Below, piece after piece: positions 9,052-16,893 of a DNA stretch of 64,000 nt. Source of the stretch: Pseudopedobacter sp044361595. Its GTDB lineage: Bacteria > Bacteroidota > Bacteroidia > Sphingobacteriales > Sphingobacteriaceae. Made by a program: the position numbers and the translations under genes. The stretch lies in NCBI GenBank assembly GCA_044361595.1, contig JBIKIN010000015.1, positions 1 through 64,000 of the forward strand, written 5' to 3'. How positions within the stretch are numbered: the stretch's first letter is position 1; every line of letters begins with the position of its first letter. The notes under the pieces are model-generated. The model was not told the DNA's origin, made no database searches, and was given only the letters and a program-made list of their open reading frames with translations.

Positions 9052-9243
9052 TTAAGATATAGAAGTATTTTCTAGTAATAGTTTTCCTCTTAAAAAAAGA
9101 TTACCATCTACATTGTATGCTCTATGTGGTAAGTGAACCGCACCAGTTTCTTTATCAACCCATAAAGATGGAGCTGTAGCTTTATAATGAGTTCTTCTCT
9201 TGTCTCTTCTAGATTTCGAGATTTTTCGTTTTGGATGTGCCAT
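9052..9243 (-). CDS. rpmF: 50S ribosomal protein L32
   Basis: A 63-residue basic large-subunit protein with the typical start MAHPKRKISKSRRDKRRTHY. It has no cysteines at all, so it is the zinc-free type. It follows the DUF177 gene by 13 bases and precedes plsX, the arrangement yceD-rpmF-plsX-fabH found in many bacteria. A hairpin follows the stop codon. Confidence 0.96.
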   Translation of the reverse strand: MAHPKRKISKSRRDKRRTHYKATAPSLWVDKETGAVHLPHRAYNVDGNLFLRGKLLLENTSIS

Positions 9244-9256
9244 TTTTTCCTATTTT

Positions 9257-9787
9257 TTAATTTTTCTTAATATTCTTTAATATATCCCACCTGGGGTCTG
9301 TTAATTCATTTTTATCTTGCTCTACCAGAAAGTCGTTAAGCTTGCTTAGCATTTCTTGATCGCAAGTGGATAATTTACCTGGGTCTTCACATATATTTAC
9401 GTAAGGAGCCGCAAGTGTTATTATCTCGTAAATGAATGAAGAAACATCAATTTCTACCTCATTTTTTTTAATTATCAGTACTTCTTCAGTATCTCCTAAA
9501 TCTTCGGTATCAGAAAATTTAGCAATTAATTTATCGTTAACACTAATAAAGTTTGGAAAATCAGCTAAACATTTATCACAGTTTAGTTGAATTTCTCCCT
9601 CAATTTTAAAATTTAAAACCATTAAAGTTTCTTGTTTTTCTATATCAAGGTTAACTTTTAATGCTCCATCTTTTATTAAAGAATACTCAAACTCATCAAA
9701 AAAAGAACGATTAATCTCGTAATCAAATTGATAATGCCCAATTTTTAGCCCTGTAAAAGGGATTGAATATTGTTTTAACGATTTCAA
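9257..9787 (-). CDS. DUF177 (YceD) family protein
   Basis: The 176-residue protein has the DUF177 features: a CDKC motif (about residues 71-74, LNCDKCLADF), an acidic middle, the VDVSSFIYEII-like segment near residue 115, and a C-terminal DPRWDILKNIKK tail. In other bacteria and in plants YceD-type proteins sit next to rpmF and are linked to 23S rRNA accumulation. Here it overlaps neither neighbour but lies 13 bases before rpmF on the same strand, so co-expression is likely. The molecular function is not certain. Confidence 0.85.
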   Translation of the reverse strand: MKSLKQYSIPFTGLKIGHYQFDYEINRSFFDEFEYSLIKDGALKVNLDIEKQETLMVLNFKIEGEIQLNCDKCLADFPNFISVNDKLIAKFSDTEDLGDTEEVLIIKKNEVEIDVSSFIYEIITLAAPYVNICEDPGKLSTCDQEMLSKLNDFLVEQDKNELTDPRWDILKNIKKN

Positions 9788-9899
9788 AGTTCGACAATTA
9801 AGCCTGCAAATTTATGAAAAATTATTTACGTAAAAAGGTTTTTTTTAAAAATTGAGTTTTAGCCCATTATTTGGATCCTTAGTTAGCAGTAAGCTTACA

Positions 9900-10955
9900 T
9901 TAATCTCTATCTCTACTATGTCTGGTAAAGGCTAGGGTATTATCTACTAATTCTTGTTGTTCTCTTCTACGTTTTACAATGTGGCAAGCTTCAAAAAGAG
10001 CATCTCTAAAAGAACTTGCAGAAGCCAAATTTTTACCAGCTATATCGTAACCTGTTCCATGATCTGGTGAAGTACGAACTACCGGAAGACCACTTGTGAA
10101 GTTAACACCATGATGAAAAGACAACGATTTAAAAGGTATTAAACCTTGGTCGTGGTACATGGCTAAAATTGCATCAAACTGATCAAAAGTACGGTTACCA
10201 AAAAAACCATCGGCTGGATATGCTCCAAAGGCAAAAATACCTTCTTGTTTTGCCTTTTCTATAGCTGGCAGTATAATTTCTAACTCTTCTTGTCCAATAA
10301 GGCCATCATCTCCGGCATGTGGGTTTAATCCTAAAACAGCAATTTTGGGTTTTTCTATCCAAAAATCATATTTTAAAGACTTATGCATCAACCTTAATTT
10401 AGACAAAATTGATTCTTGGGTTATGTTTGCTGTTACATCCTTTAGCGGCACATGACCGGTCACAACACCTACTCTTAACGTATTACTTATTAAAAACATC
10501 AGCGAATCTGGAGAGCCCGCCATGGCTTGTATGTACTCAGTATGTCCAGAGAATTTGAAAGTTTCGCTTTGTATATTGTGTTTATTAATTGGAGCTGTAA
10601 CTAAAGCGTCTATTTTTCCTTTAATCAAATCGTCTGTGGCTCTTTGCAGTGATAAGAAAGCATATTTTCCGCCATTATGATTATTGGTACCTAATTCTAT
10701 TTTTACATCTTCTTCCCAGCAATTTATCATATTTGGTTTACCCTGATGGGCTTGTGAGGCATCATTAATAACCTGAAAGATAAATTCTTGTATACCTGCA
10801 ATTTTTCTGTGAAAAGAAGCTACTTTGGTGTGCCCGTAGACAATTGGTGTACAATATTTATAAACTTCAGATTCTGATAAGGTTTTCATAATTACCTCTA
10901 ATCCTATTCCATTAACATCACCTATAGAAATTCCTACTTTTAATAAATCGCTCAT
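9900..10955 (-). CDS. pdxA: 4-hydroxythreonine-4-phosphate dehydrogenase
   Basis: Oxidises 4-phosphohydroxy-L-threonine in the DXP-dependent route to pyridoxal phosphate. I chose the ATG at 10955 (MSDLLKVGISIGDVNGIG), which gives 351 residues; the frame can be extended only to a TTG at 10982. Family motifs seen: ISIGDVNGIGLE at the start, TAPINKHNI with its metal/substrate residues near 124, FSGHTEYIQ, LGLNPHAGDDG (about residues 212-222) and AMYHDQGLIPFK. It is divergent from rsmA across a 100-base gap, a pairing also common in proteobacteria. Confidence 0.95.
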   Translation of the reverse strand: MSDLLKVGISIGDVNGIGLEVIMKTLSESEVYKYCTPIVYGHTKVASFHRKIAGIQEFIFQVINDASQAHQGKPNMINCWEEDVKIELGTNNHNGGKYAFLSLQRATDDLIKGKIDALVTAPINKHNIQSETFKFSGHTEYIQAMAGSPDSLMFLISNTLRVGVVTGHVPLKDVTANITQESILSKLRLMHKSLKYDFWIEKPKIAVLGLNPHAGDDGLIGQEELEIILPAIEKAKQEGIFAFGAYPADGFFGNRTFDQFDAILAMYHDQGLIPFKSLSFHHGVNFTSGLPVVRTSPDHGTGYDIAGKNLASASSFRDALFEACHIVKRRREQQELVDNTLAFTRHSRDRD

Positions 10956-11055
10956 AATTAATCCAGCTAATAATTGCTGCAAATTAAAGATTTTTGTTTT
11001 AATCTTAATTTTAAACCTGAAACTTTACGTAATTTGTAGCATATCTTAAGAATTA

Positions 11056-11838
11056 ATGAGTCTGGTAAAAGCAAAAAAACATTTAGGGCAACATTTTTTA
11101 ACCGATAAAAACATTGCGGAGAAAATAGTAAACAGTCTAATACATCATCAAAAGTATGATGAAGTATTGGAAGTGGGTCCTGGTATGGGTGTTTTGTCAG
11201 ATTTCTTGCTTCAGAAAACCGATTACGAAACTCATTTGATTGATATTGATACCGAATCATTTCTTTTTCTCCAAAAAAAGTATCCTGAGTTAAAAAACCG
11301 ATTAATTAATGCTGACTTTTTACAGCTCAACTTTAAAGATGTTTTTGTCGGAAACTTCGCCATTATTGGAAACTTTCCTTACAATATTAGCTCACAAATA
11401 TTATTCAAGATTATAGAAAACAGAAACCAAGTGCCAGAAGTTGTAGGCATGTTTCAGAAAGAAGTAGCAGAGCGTTGTACTGCCAAAGCAGGAAGTAAAG
11501 AGTATGGTATTTTAAGCGTGTTTTTACAGGCTTATTTTAAGTGTGAGTATTTATTTACGGTCAAAGCCGGTGTTTTTAATCCGCCGCCAAAAGTGTTATC
11601 TGCTGTTATTCGTTTAAGTAGAAACGAAGTGAAGAATTTAGAATGTGATGAAAAATTATTTTGGCAAGTGGTTAAAGCAGGGTTTAATCAACGAAGAAAA
11701 ACTTTAAGTAATGCGCTATCAGGAATTATCCCTAAAGAAAAACAAAACAATAACGAAGTTTGGACTTTAAGAGCTGAGCGATTGAGCGTGAAGGATTTTG
11801 TAGAGTTAACGAATTTGATTAGTTCGAGTATAATATGA
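11056..11838 (+). CDS. rsmA: 16S rRNA dimethyladenosine transferase RsmA (KsgA)
   Basis: Dimethylates two adjacent adenosines near the 3' end of 16S rRNA during small-subunit assembly. The 260-residue protein opens with KAKKHLGQHFLTDKNIAEKI, the classic KsgA start, has the SAM-binding loop VLEVGPGMGVLSDFL (about residues 37-51), and the catalytic motif IGNFPYNISSQIL (about 108-120). The C-terminal QRRKTLSNAL segment fits the RNA-binding domain. Its stop overlaps the start of the next gene as ATGA. Confidence 0.97.
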   Translation: MSLVKAKKHLGQHFLTDKNIAEKIVNSLIHHQKYDEVLEVGPGMGVLSDFLLQKTDYETHLIDIDTESFLFLQKKYPELKNRLINADFLQLNFKDVFVGNFAIIGNFPYNISSQILFKIIENRNQVPEVVGMFQKEVAERCTAKAGSKEYGILSVFLQAYFKCEYLFTVKAGVFNPPPKVLSAVIRLSRNEVKNLECDEKLFWQVVKAGFNQRRKTLSNALSGIIPKEKQNNNEVWTLRAERLSVKDFVELTNLISSSII

Positions 11839-12569
11839 TAAAATACTTTCCACTTTTTCTGATTTTATTTACTTATAAACCTGCAATTGCACAGGTTAAA
11901 AAAGATGAATTTGATTTAAGTAAAATCAAATTTATTTATGAGGATAGTGTGGTGTATCTAAATTACTTAAATCAAAAAGATAGTTTAGTGTTTCCAATTA
12001 TGCCAGGTGAATCCAAGGAAATGCAAACATCATTACGTTTAGAAAATATAATAGGAATAAGTGTGGATAGTATTGTTTCAGAGTATAAAAAATGCGGTTG
12101 TGGATTTACATCTTTTAACTATTTAATGAACTTTAATAATGAGAATGTTATTTCTTTTATTTTTTGGACAGATTTTTTGGGGTCCTACACTGAAGAAAAT
12201 GTTCTATACAGAAATTATGATATTAAGACTGGAAAACAGTTAAAATTAAAAGATGAACCTACCGAAGCAGGATTAGATTATGTTCTTTTACAATATAAAA
12301 GTATACTTAACAGTCGATTAACAAAGGAATTAAACTTAAGTAAGAATCTGGATAAAAAGCAAATTTTATCGAATCTAAATAAAAGAATATCCAATTTAAA
12401 AATAGATGATTTGAGTCAAAATTATCTTTTATCCGATAAGTCATTAACCATTGATTTAGATGATGAAATCCCACACTATGCAAGGGCATTTGGAATTGAT
12501 ATGGAAGTATCTTTTTCAGTACTTCAAATAAAAAAATATATATCTAAAGACAGTAAAACACTAAACTAA
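11835..12569 (+). CDS. Exported hypothetical protein translationally coupled to rsmA
   Basis: A 244-residue protein of unrecognised family. Residues 1-20 form a signal peptide with a likely cut after AIA (PAIA before QVKKDEFD), so the mature protein is probably periplasmic. There is a CGCG motif near residue 88 and no further membrane segment. The start overlaps the rsmA stop by four bases, and its stop is three bases before the dehydrogenase gene, so the three are very likely one transcript. Nothing in the sequence shows a role. Confidence 0.7.
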   Translation: MIKYFPLFLILFTYKPAIAQVKKDEFDLSKIKFIYEDSVVYLNYLNQKDSLVFPIMPGESKEMQTSLRLENIIGISVDSIVSEYKKCGCGFTSFNYLMNFNNENVISFIFWTDFLGSYTEENVLYRNYDIKTGKQLKLKDEPTEAGLDYVLLQYKSILNSRLTKELNLSKNLDKKQILSNLNKRISNLKIDDLSQNYLLSDKSLTIDLDDEIPHYARAFGIDMEVSFSVLQIKKYISKDSKTLN

Positions 12570-12572
12570 CCT

Positions 12573-13496
12573 ATGAAAATACTAATAGTAGATGATTTGC
12601 ACTCAGCTTTTAAAAACGGGGCAGTAGATTTAGGATACGAGGTTGATTATTTTCCGAACATCAAAAAAAATGAAGTTTTACAGATTCTAAAAAACTATGA
12701 AGGTTTAGCTATAAGAACCAAATTTAGGGTTGATGAAGAGGTTATCAATGCTGCTCCAAATTTAAAGTTTGTTGCCAGAGCAGGGGCTGGCATGGACAAT
12801 ATTGATGTGGTTTACGCCGATAAAAAAAATATCCAATTGATTAATGCGCCTGAAGGAAATGCTGATGCGGTAGGAGAGCATTGTATAGGTTTATTGCTTT
12901 CGCTAATGAATAATTTTAGGAAAGCAGATATTGAAATTAGAAATGGAATTTGGGAAAGAGAAGGAAACCGAGGTTACGAACTAAAAGGTAAAACAGTGGC
13001 TATTATTGGTTATGGGAATAACGGAAGTGCTTTTGCAAAAAAATTAAAGGGTTTTGACGTTAAGGTTTTAGCGTATGACAAGTATAAAACTGGTTTTTCT
13101 GATGATTTTGCAACCGAAGCCAGCATGGAAGAAGTGGTAAAATATGCTGACATTTTAAGTTTGCACATTCCGCTTACCAACGAGACTAGACAAATGGTAA
13201 ACGATGATTATTTCTCTTATTTTAATAAACCTATTTTCTTTATAAATGCTGCCAGAGGAGAAATTACAAGTGTAAAAGCAGTTTTAAGTGCCATAAAAAG
13301 TGGTAAAATATTAGGTGCCGGTTTAGATGTATTAGAGAAAGAAAAATTTCCTGCTTTGGCTGACGCCGAGTTTTATAATGATTTAATAAACGAAGAAAAA
13401 GTAATCCTAACGCCTCATATAGGTGGCTGGACTTTTGATTCGTACCGTAAAATATCAGAGGTGTTAGTAGCAAAACTTAAAAATTTGGAATTTTAA
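12573..13496 (+). CDS. D-2-hydroxyacid dehydrogenase, SerA-like, without ACT domain
   Basis: An NAD-dependent dehydrogenase of the D-isomer-specific 2-hydroxyacid family. At 307 residues it holds the substrate-binding and nucleotide-binding domains and no C-terminal regulatory domain. Visible are FVARAGAGMDNIDV (about residues 65-78), the Rossmann loop IIGYGNNGSAFAKKL (about 145-159), the catalytic Arg in INAARGEI, Glu in LDVLEKE and His in LTPHIGGWTFDS. The sequence resembles 3-phosphoglycerate dehydrogenase of serine synthesis. If it is SerA, the usual serine-sensing ACT domain is absent; an ACT-bearing SerA tail is found instead fused to SerB at 53371-54663. Confidence 0.85.
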   Translation: MKILIVDDLHSAFKNGAVDLGYEVDYFPNIKKNEVLQILKNYEGLAIRTKFRVDEEVINAAPNLKFVARAGAGMDNIDVVYADKKNIQLINAPEGNADAVGEHCIGLLLSLMNNFRKADIEIRNGIWEREGNRGYELKGKTVAIIGYGNNGSAFAKKLKGFDVKVLAYDKYKTGFSDDFATEASMEEVVKYADILSLHIPLTNETRQMVNDDYFSYFNKPIFFINAARGEITSVKAVLSAIKSGKILGAGLDVLEKEKFPALADAEFYNDLINEEKVILTPHIGGWTFDSYRKISEVLVAKLKNLEF

Positions 13497-13525
13497 ATTC
13501 AAATTTTATATCTTCGTAAAACAAT

Positions 13526-13566
13526 AAACAAGACTATGTATGCGAAAAGCAAATGTAGTCTTGTTT
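13526..13566 (+). terminator. Terminator after the SerA-like gene
   Basis: An 11-bp perfect stem, AAACAAGACTA (13526-13536) against TAGTCTTGTTT (13556-13566), followed by GTTTTTT. It covers an alternative upstream ATG of greA (13536), which argues against that start. Confidence 0.8.
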
Positions 13567-13622
13567 GTTTTTTGGGAGCTTGGCATTGTCAGGCTTTTTT
13601 ATTCAATAAACAAAGGAAGAAC

Positions 13623-14096
13623 ATGACAGAGGTAGCATATTTTACGAAAGAAGGATTAGAGAATCTAAAAAACGAATTACATTATTTAAAAACCGAAGGA
13701 AGAAAAAAGATTTCTGCCGCTATTGCCGAAGCAAGAGATAAGGGTGATTTATCTGAGAACGCCGAGTATGATGCAGCAAAAGAAGCCCAAGGTTTGCATG
13801 AAACTAGAATAGCCCAACTAGGTAATACGCTAGCAAATGCCCGTTTAATTGATGAATCTAAATTAGATTTATCAAAGGTTTTAGCACTATCAATTGTTAA
13901 AATTAAGAATGTAAAAAACGGAGCAACCATGACTTATCAATTGGTAGCAGAGAATGAAGCGGATGTTAAAACGGGAAAAATATCAGTAAAATCGCCAATT
14001 GCACAGGGATTATTAGGTAAATCTGTAGGCGATAAAATAGAAATTATGGTGCCTGCTGGTAAAATGGAGTTTGAGGTATTAGAAATAAGCAGATAG
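13623..14096 (+). CDS. greA: Transcription elongation factor GreA
   Basis: Rescues backtracked RNA polymerase by stimulating transcript cleavage through the secondary channel. The start was set at the ATG at 13623 (MTEVAYFTKEGLENLKNELH), giving 157 residues, the normal GreA length. A longer frame from 13536 would begin inside the preceding terminator. The N-terminal coiled coil carries the acidic tip in GDLSENAEYDAAKEAQ (about residues 42-57), which holds the catalytic aspartate/glutamate pair. The C-terminal FKBP-like domain ends in FEVLEISR. It probably has its own promoter at 13567-13622. Confidence 0.95.
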   Translation: MTEVAYFTKEGLENLKNELHYLKTEGRKKISAAIAEARDKGDLSENAEYDAAKEAQGLHETRIAQLGNTLANARLIDESKLDLSKVLALSIVKIKNVKNGATMTYQLVAENEADVKTGKISVKSPIAQGLLGKSVGDKIEIMVPAGKMEFEVLEISR

Positions 14097-14099
14097 TTC

Positions 14100-14155
14100 T
14101 TAGAATAAAGAGAAAAGAGTCAAGAAATAAGACACTAGATTCTTAAAACAAATAA
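14100..14155. repeat. Degenerate intergenic repeat between greA and the HIT gene
   Basis: A purine-rich stretch of loosely repeated units (agagtcaagaaataagacac) resembling those before plsX, after the THUMP methyltransferase gene and between groES and groEL. Confidence 0.3.
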
Positions 14156-14158
14156 GTT

Positions 14159-14557
14159 ATGTCAACTATATTTAGTAAGATTATTTCTGGTGATATTCCG
14201 GCTCACAAAGTTGCCGAAACTGACCATTATTTAGCCTTTTTGGATATTAATCCATTAAAAATGGGACATGTTTTGGTTATTCCAAAAATTGAGGTAGACT
14301 ATATCTTTGATTTGGATGATGAAAATTATTCAGGGCTTATGATTTTTGCTAAAATTGTTGCTCAGGCTATCAAAAATGTTGTACCATGCGAAAGAATAGG
14401 GGTCGCAGTTGTTGGTTTAGAAGTCCCACATGTCCATATTCATCTTATTCCTATCACCCAAATTGCTGATATGGATTTTGGTAAACAAAAGCTAAAACCA
14501 ACAGAACAAGAATTGAGTGAAATGGCAATTAAAATATTAAATAGTTTTAATCAATAA
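14159..14557 (+). CDS. HIT family nucleotide-binding protein
   Basis: A 132-residue histidine-triad protein of the Hint type, which hydrolyses nucleoside phosphoramidates and related substrates. It begins with the family signature TIFSKIISGDIPAHKVAE and has the triad HVHIHLIPI near residue 90-98. Its C-terminus is eight bases from the end of the convergent msrA gene. Substrate in vivo unknown. Confidence 0.93.
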   Translation: MSTIFSKIISGDIPAHKVAETDHYLAFLDINPLKMGHVLVIPKIEVDYIFDLDDENYSGLMIFAKIVAQAIKNVVPCERIGVAVVGLEVPHVHIHLIPITQIADMDFGKQKLKPTEQELSEMAIKILNSFNQ

Positions 14558-14565
14558 TTTAATAC

Positions 14566-15111
14566 CTAAAGTAATTCAGGTTTAATTTTGTCTCTAAAAT
14601 TTGTTGCAAACTTAGCTAGTTTAGGTTCTATGACAGCCATGCAATAACCTTGGTATCTGTTATTGATATAATAATTCTGGTGGTATTTTTCTGCAGGGTA
14701 AAATACATCAATAGTAGAAACTTCTGTAACAATTGGACTAGAGAATATTTCTTGCTCATTTAGTTGCTTAATCATCTCCAAAGTGACGTTCTTTTGATTT
14801 TCGGATTCGTAGAATACAACTGATCGATACTGTGTGCCCACATCTGCACCTTGTCTGTTTAAGGTAGTTGGATCGTGAGTTTTTAAGAAAATCAAAAGTA
14901 ATTCTTCAAAAGAAGTCTCGTTAGGATTAAATACAATTTGTATAATTTCCGCATGTCCTGTTTTTCCGCTGCATACCTGCTCATAAGTTGGGTTTTCTAT
15001 ACTGCCACCCATATATCCTGATGTTACACTTTGCACTCCTTTAACCGCTGTAAAAACTGCTTCGGTACACCAAAAACAACCGCCACCAAAATTTGCTTTT
15101 TCTATATTCAT
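14566..15111 (-). CDS. msrA: Peptide methionine sulfoxide reductase MsrA
   Basis: Reduces the S-epimer of methionine sulfoxide in oxidised proteins. The 181-residue protein has the catalytic motif GGGCFWCTEAVF with the nucleophile at about Cys12, and the conserved stretches HDPTTLNRQGADVGTQYRS (about residues 74-92) and AEKYHQNYYINN. It is the last of a minus-strand oxidative-stress group with DUF6952, thioredoxin-like and peroxiredoxin genes, although a terminator lies between it and the others. Confidence 0.96.
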   Translation of the reverse strand: MNIEKANFGGGCFWCTEAVFTAVKGVQSVTSGYMGGSIENPTYEQVCSGKTGHAEIIQIVFNPNETSFEELLLIFLKTHDPTTLNRQGADVGTQYRSVVFYESENQKNVTLEMIKQLNEQEIFSSPIVTEVSTIDVFYPAEKYHQNYYINNRYQGYCMAVIEPKLAKFATNFRDKIKPELL

Positions 15112-15190
15112 ATTTACTTAACAAAAGATATTTGAAATTTGTTGCTAGTGTTCACAATTTAATATCCAAAATTTAAATTACAAACAAAAT

Positions 15191-15223
15191 AAAAAATGCC
15201 CCGAAATCATCGGAGCATTTTTT
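15191..15223 (-). terminator. Terminator after the DUF6952 gene
   Basis: Stem AAAAAATGC/GCATTTTTT with an inner CCGA/TCGG extension and one mismatch. On the minus strand it follows the DUF6952 stop and ends in a T-run. Confidence 0.75.
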
Positions 15224-15240
15224 ATTAATATCAGGAAATA

Positions 15241-15489
15241 TTATTGGTCAATAGAGCCAAGTACTTTTTTCATAAAAGCATTTAAAGCATCTTTTGGGCT
15301 CATTCCTGTTTCTACTAATTCGTGAACTTCAATAGCACCACATAAATTAGAAATTAATTCTCCAATCACATCTAATTCTTCAGCTTTAATAGAAGAAACC
15401 TCACTTATGTTCTCTAACACAGCAATAGTATTATTTATTTCTTCTACCGAAGAAGTGCTGTGAATTTGTCTAATTACTGGTAATTTCAT
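15241..15489 (-). CDS. DUF6952-like small protein
   Basis: An 82-residue acidic, probably all-helical protein without signal peptide. I recall a Bacteroidota-specific family of this size (DUF6952) found beside thioredoxin and peroxiredoxin genes, and this one fits: its start codon lies 20 bases inside the upstream thioredoxin-like gene, so translation is probably coupled. It has one cysteine near residue 50 (NLCGAIEVHE). No catalytic function is known to me; an accessory role in the thioredoxin/peroxiredoxin system is only inferred from position. Confidence 0.75.
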   Translation of the reverse strand: MKLPVIRQIHSTSSVEEINNTIAVLENISEVSSIKAEELDVIGELISNLCGAIEVHELVETGMSPKDALNAFMKKVLGSIDQ

Positions 15490-15784
15490 TTACTAAATTT
15501 TTTAATAAATCTTCTTTATTGGTTTGTATTTGATTAACCAAAGCACCATTTTTAAAACTTGCAAAGGTTGGTAAATTACTAACGTTTGCTAATTTTCTTG
15601 AGTTTGGAAACTTTTCAGCATCAACTATTACAAATGCTACATTTTCGTTCTCGGTAGCCATTCTTTTAAATTTTGGCTTCATTAAACGACAGTTTCCGCA
15701 CCATGCTGCCGAAAACTGAACTACAGTAATATCGTTTGCGCCAATAATTGCTTCTAGATTATCTTGTTCTAATTCTACTAACAT
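15470..15784 (-). CDS. Thioredoxin family protein with WCGNC active site
   Basis: A 104-residue cytosolic thioredoxin-fold protein (no signal peptide). The redox motif is AAWCGNCRLMKP with cysteines at about 29 and 32; the more usual proline between them is replaced by asparagine, which should alter redox potential. The cis-proline is present in SNLPTFASFKNG. The gene lies 40 bases after the peroxiredoxin gene and overlaps the DUF6952 gene, so it may be the dedicated reductant of that peroxiredoxin. That link is an inference. Confidence 0.88.
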   Translation of the reverse strand: MLVELEQDNLEAIIGANDITVVQFSAAWCGNCRLMKPKFKRMATENENVAFVIVDAEKFPNSRKLANVSNLPTFASFKNGALVNQIQTNKEDLLKNLVNEITSN

Positions 15785-15824
15785 GATTTAATTTTAAATA
15801 ATTGAACAATAGCTTTGTTGATTT

Positions 15825-16457
15825 TTAATTAGCAGAAAAATATTCTACTACGCCTTTAGAAGTTGCTACCATAGCAGTTTCACCTTCTTCCCAGTTAGCA
15901 GGGCAAACTTCGCCGTATTTCTCTACGTGTAATTGCGCATCAATTAAACGGATGTATTCATCAATGTTTCTTCCTAATGGGAAATCGTTAATAGACTCAT
16001 GTCTTACAATTCCTTCTTTGTCGATGACAAAAGTACCTCTATATGCAATTGGTGCACCTGTAAATGACCAAATTCTATTTTCGTTATCAAAATGATACTC
16101 TCCACCTAATACACCATAGTTTAAAGCAATAGTTTTTGAATTATCAGCAACTATTGGAAAAGTTACTCCTTGTATACCTGCATTGTCTTTTGGTGTATTT
16201 AACCAAGCTAAATGCGTTTCTTCCGAATCTGTTGAGCAACCTACAACAACTGTATCTCTTTTTGCAAATTCAGCTACCTTTTCTTGAAAAGCATGAATTT
16301 CTGTCGGGCAAACAAACGTGAAATCTTTTGGATAAAAGAAAAATACCACATTTTTTTTACCTAAATACTGTTCTAAACTAAAATCTTCAACTATTTCTTC
16401 ACCATTTATAACTGCTCCTACGGTGAACTTTGGAGCCTTTTTACCTACTAATCCCAT
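15825..16457 (-). CDS. Typical 2-Cys peroxiredoxin (AhpC/Prx1 type)
   Basis: Reduces hydrogen peroxide and organic hydroperoxides. I chose the ATG at 16457 (MGLVGKKAPKF), giving 210 residues; the frame extends upstream only to a TTG at 16490. The peroxidatic cysteine is in KDFTFVCPTEI (Cys50) and the resolving one in GEVCPANW (about Cys185), with the conserved Arg in GAPIAYRGTFVID. A C-terminal YF tail is present (VEYFSAN), as in peroxide-sensitive Prx. First gene of the Prx-thioredoxin-DUF6952 unit; a 16-bp palindrome lies about 200 bases upstream. Confidence 0.95.
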   Translation of the reverse strand: MGLVGKKAPKFTVGAVINGEEIVEDFSLEQYLGKKNVVFFFYPKDFTFVCPTEIHAFQEKVAEFAKRDTVVVGCSTDSEETHLAWLNTPKDNAGIQGVTFPIVADNSKTIALNYGVLGGEYHFDNENRIWSFTGAPIAYRGTFVIDKEGIVRHESINDFPLGRNIDEYIRLIDAQLHVEKYGEVCPANWEEGETAMVATSKGVVEYFSAN

Positions 16458-16652
16458 GTTTTTATATTTTCTACAAAGATAACTACACAAGCTTTAAATT
16501 GTTTATTTAAATATTATTTTAATTATTGAATAAGTAATAATAAATTAATTTGATTATTAATATAATAAAAATATCTATTTTTTATTAAAATAAATATAAA
16601 ATAAGTCGGTTAATGGGTTTTGTTTTATGTTTTTGATAAAAATGAGGGTTTT

Positions 16653-16690
16653 TATTAGTTTTATCTATGAGTATATAGATAAAACTAATA
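16653..16690. repeat. 16-bp perfect inverted repeat upstream of the peroxiredoxin gene
   Basis: Arms 16653-16668 (TATTAGTTTTATCTAT) and 16675-16690 flank a 6-base loop. There is no T-run on either side, so it is not a standard terminator. It contains the half-site TTAGTTTTA/TAAAACTAA, also seen in the dyad before the BlaI-type gene at 20955-20978, but in the opposite arrangement. Confidence 0.6.
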
Positions 16691-16715
16691 CTACTGATTA
16701 ACAAACGCTAAAAAA

Positions 16716-16746
16716 GTCACTTTTAAACAGTCATTAATAAAGTGAC
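16716..16746 (-). terminator. Second, weaker terminator-like hairpin after the DUF3127 gene
   Basis: An 8-bp stem GTCACTTT (16716-16723) with AAAGTGAC (16739-16746), followed on the minus strand by TTTTTT. It would back up the stronger hairpin at 16829-16865. Confidence 0.4.
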
Positions 16747-16828
16747 GAGAGATTTTTTAGGTTAAAATAAGTGTAGAAATGATTGGTGAATTTTTTGTTT
16801 TTATTTCAAGCATTTAATCATGAAATAA

Positions 16829-16865
16829 AAAAAGCGGTCAACGTGGGATGTTGAAGCCGCTTTTT
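16829..16865 (-). terminator. Terminator of the DUF3127 gene
   Basis: Stem AAAAAGCGG (16829-16837) with CCGCTTTTT (16857-16865) and an inner CAAC/GTTG extension. It lies about 30 bases after the stop codon on the minus strand and ends in T residues. Confidence 0.85.
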
Positions 16866-16893
16866 ATCGCATTGTAATTAGAAAATAGGCTCT

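Larger units (their letters stand above)
16458..16893. other. AT-rich intergenic region with palindromes
   Basis: This gap holds the peroxiredoxin promoter region and the downstream region of the DUF3127 gene. It contains a 16-bp perfect inverted repeat (16653-16690) and two hairpins that read as terminators on the minus strand (16716-16746 and 16829-16865). The part at 16491-16620 is extremely AT-rich with no ORF. Confidence 0.6.

Noticed and set aside
10967..11260. Minus-strand ORF of 97 residues
   Set aside because: It lies opposite rsmA, which has clear family motifs; the ORF has no recognisable features.
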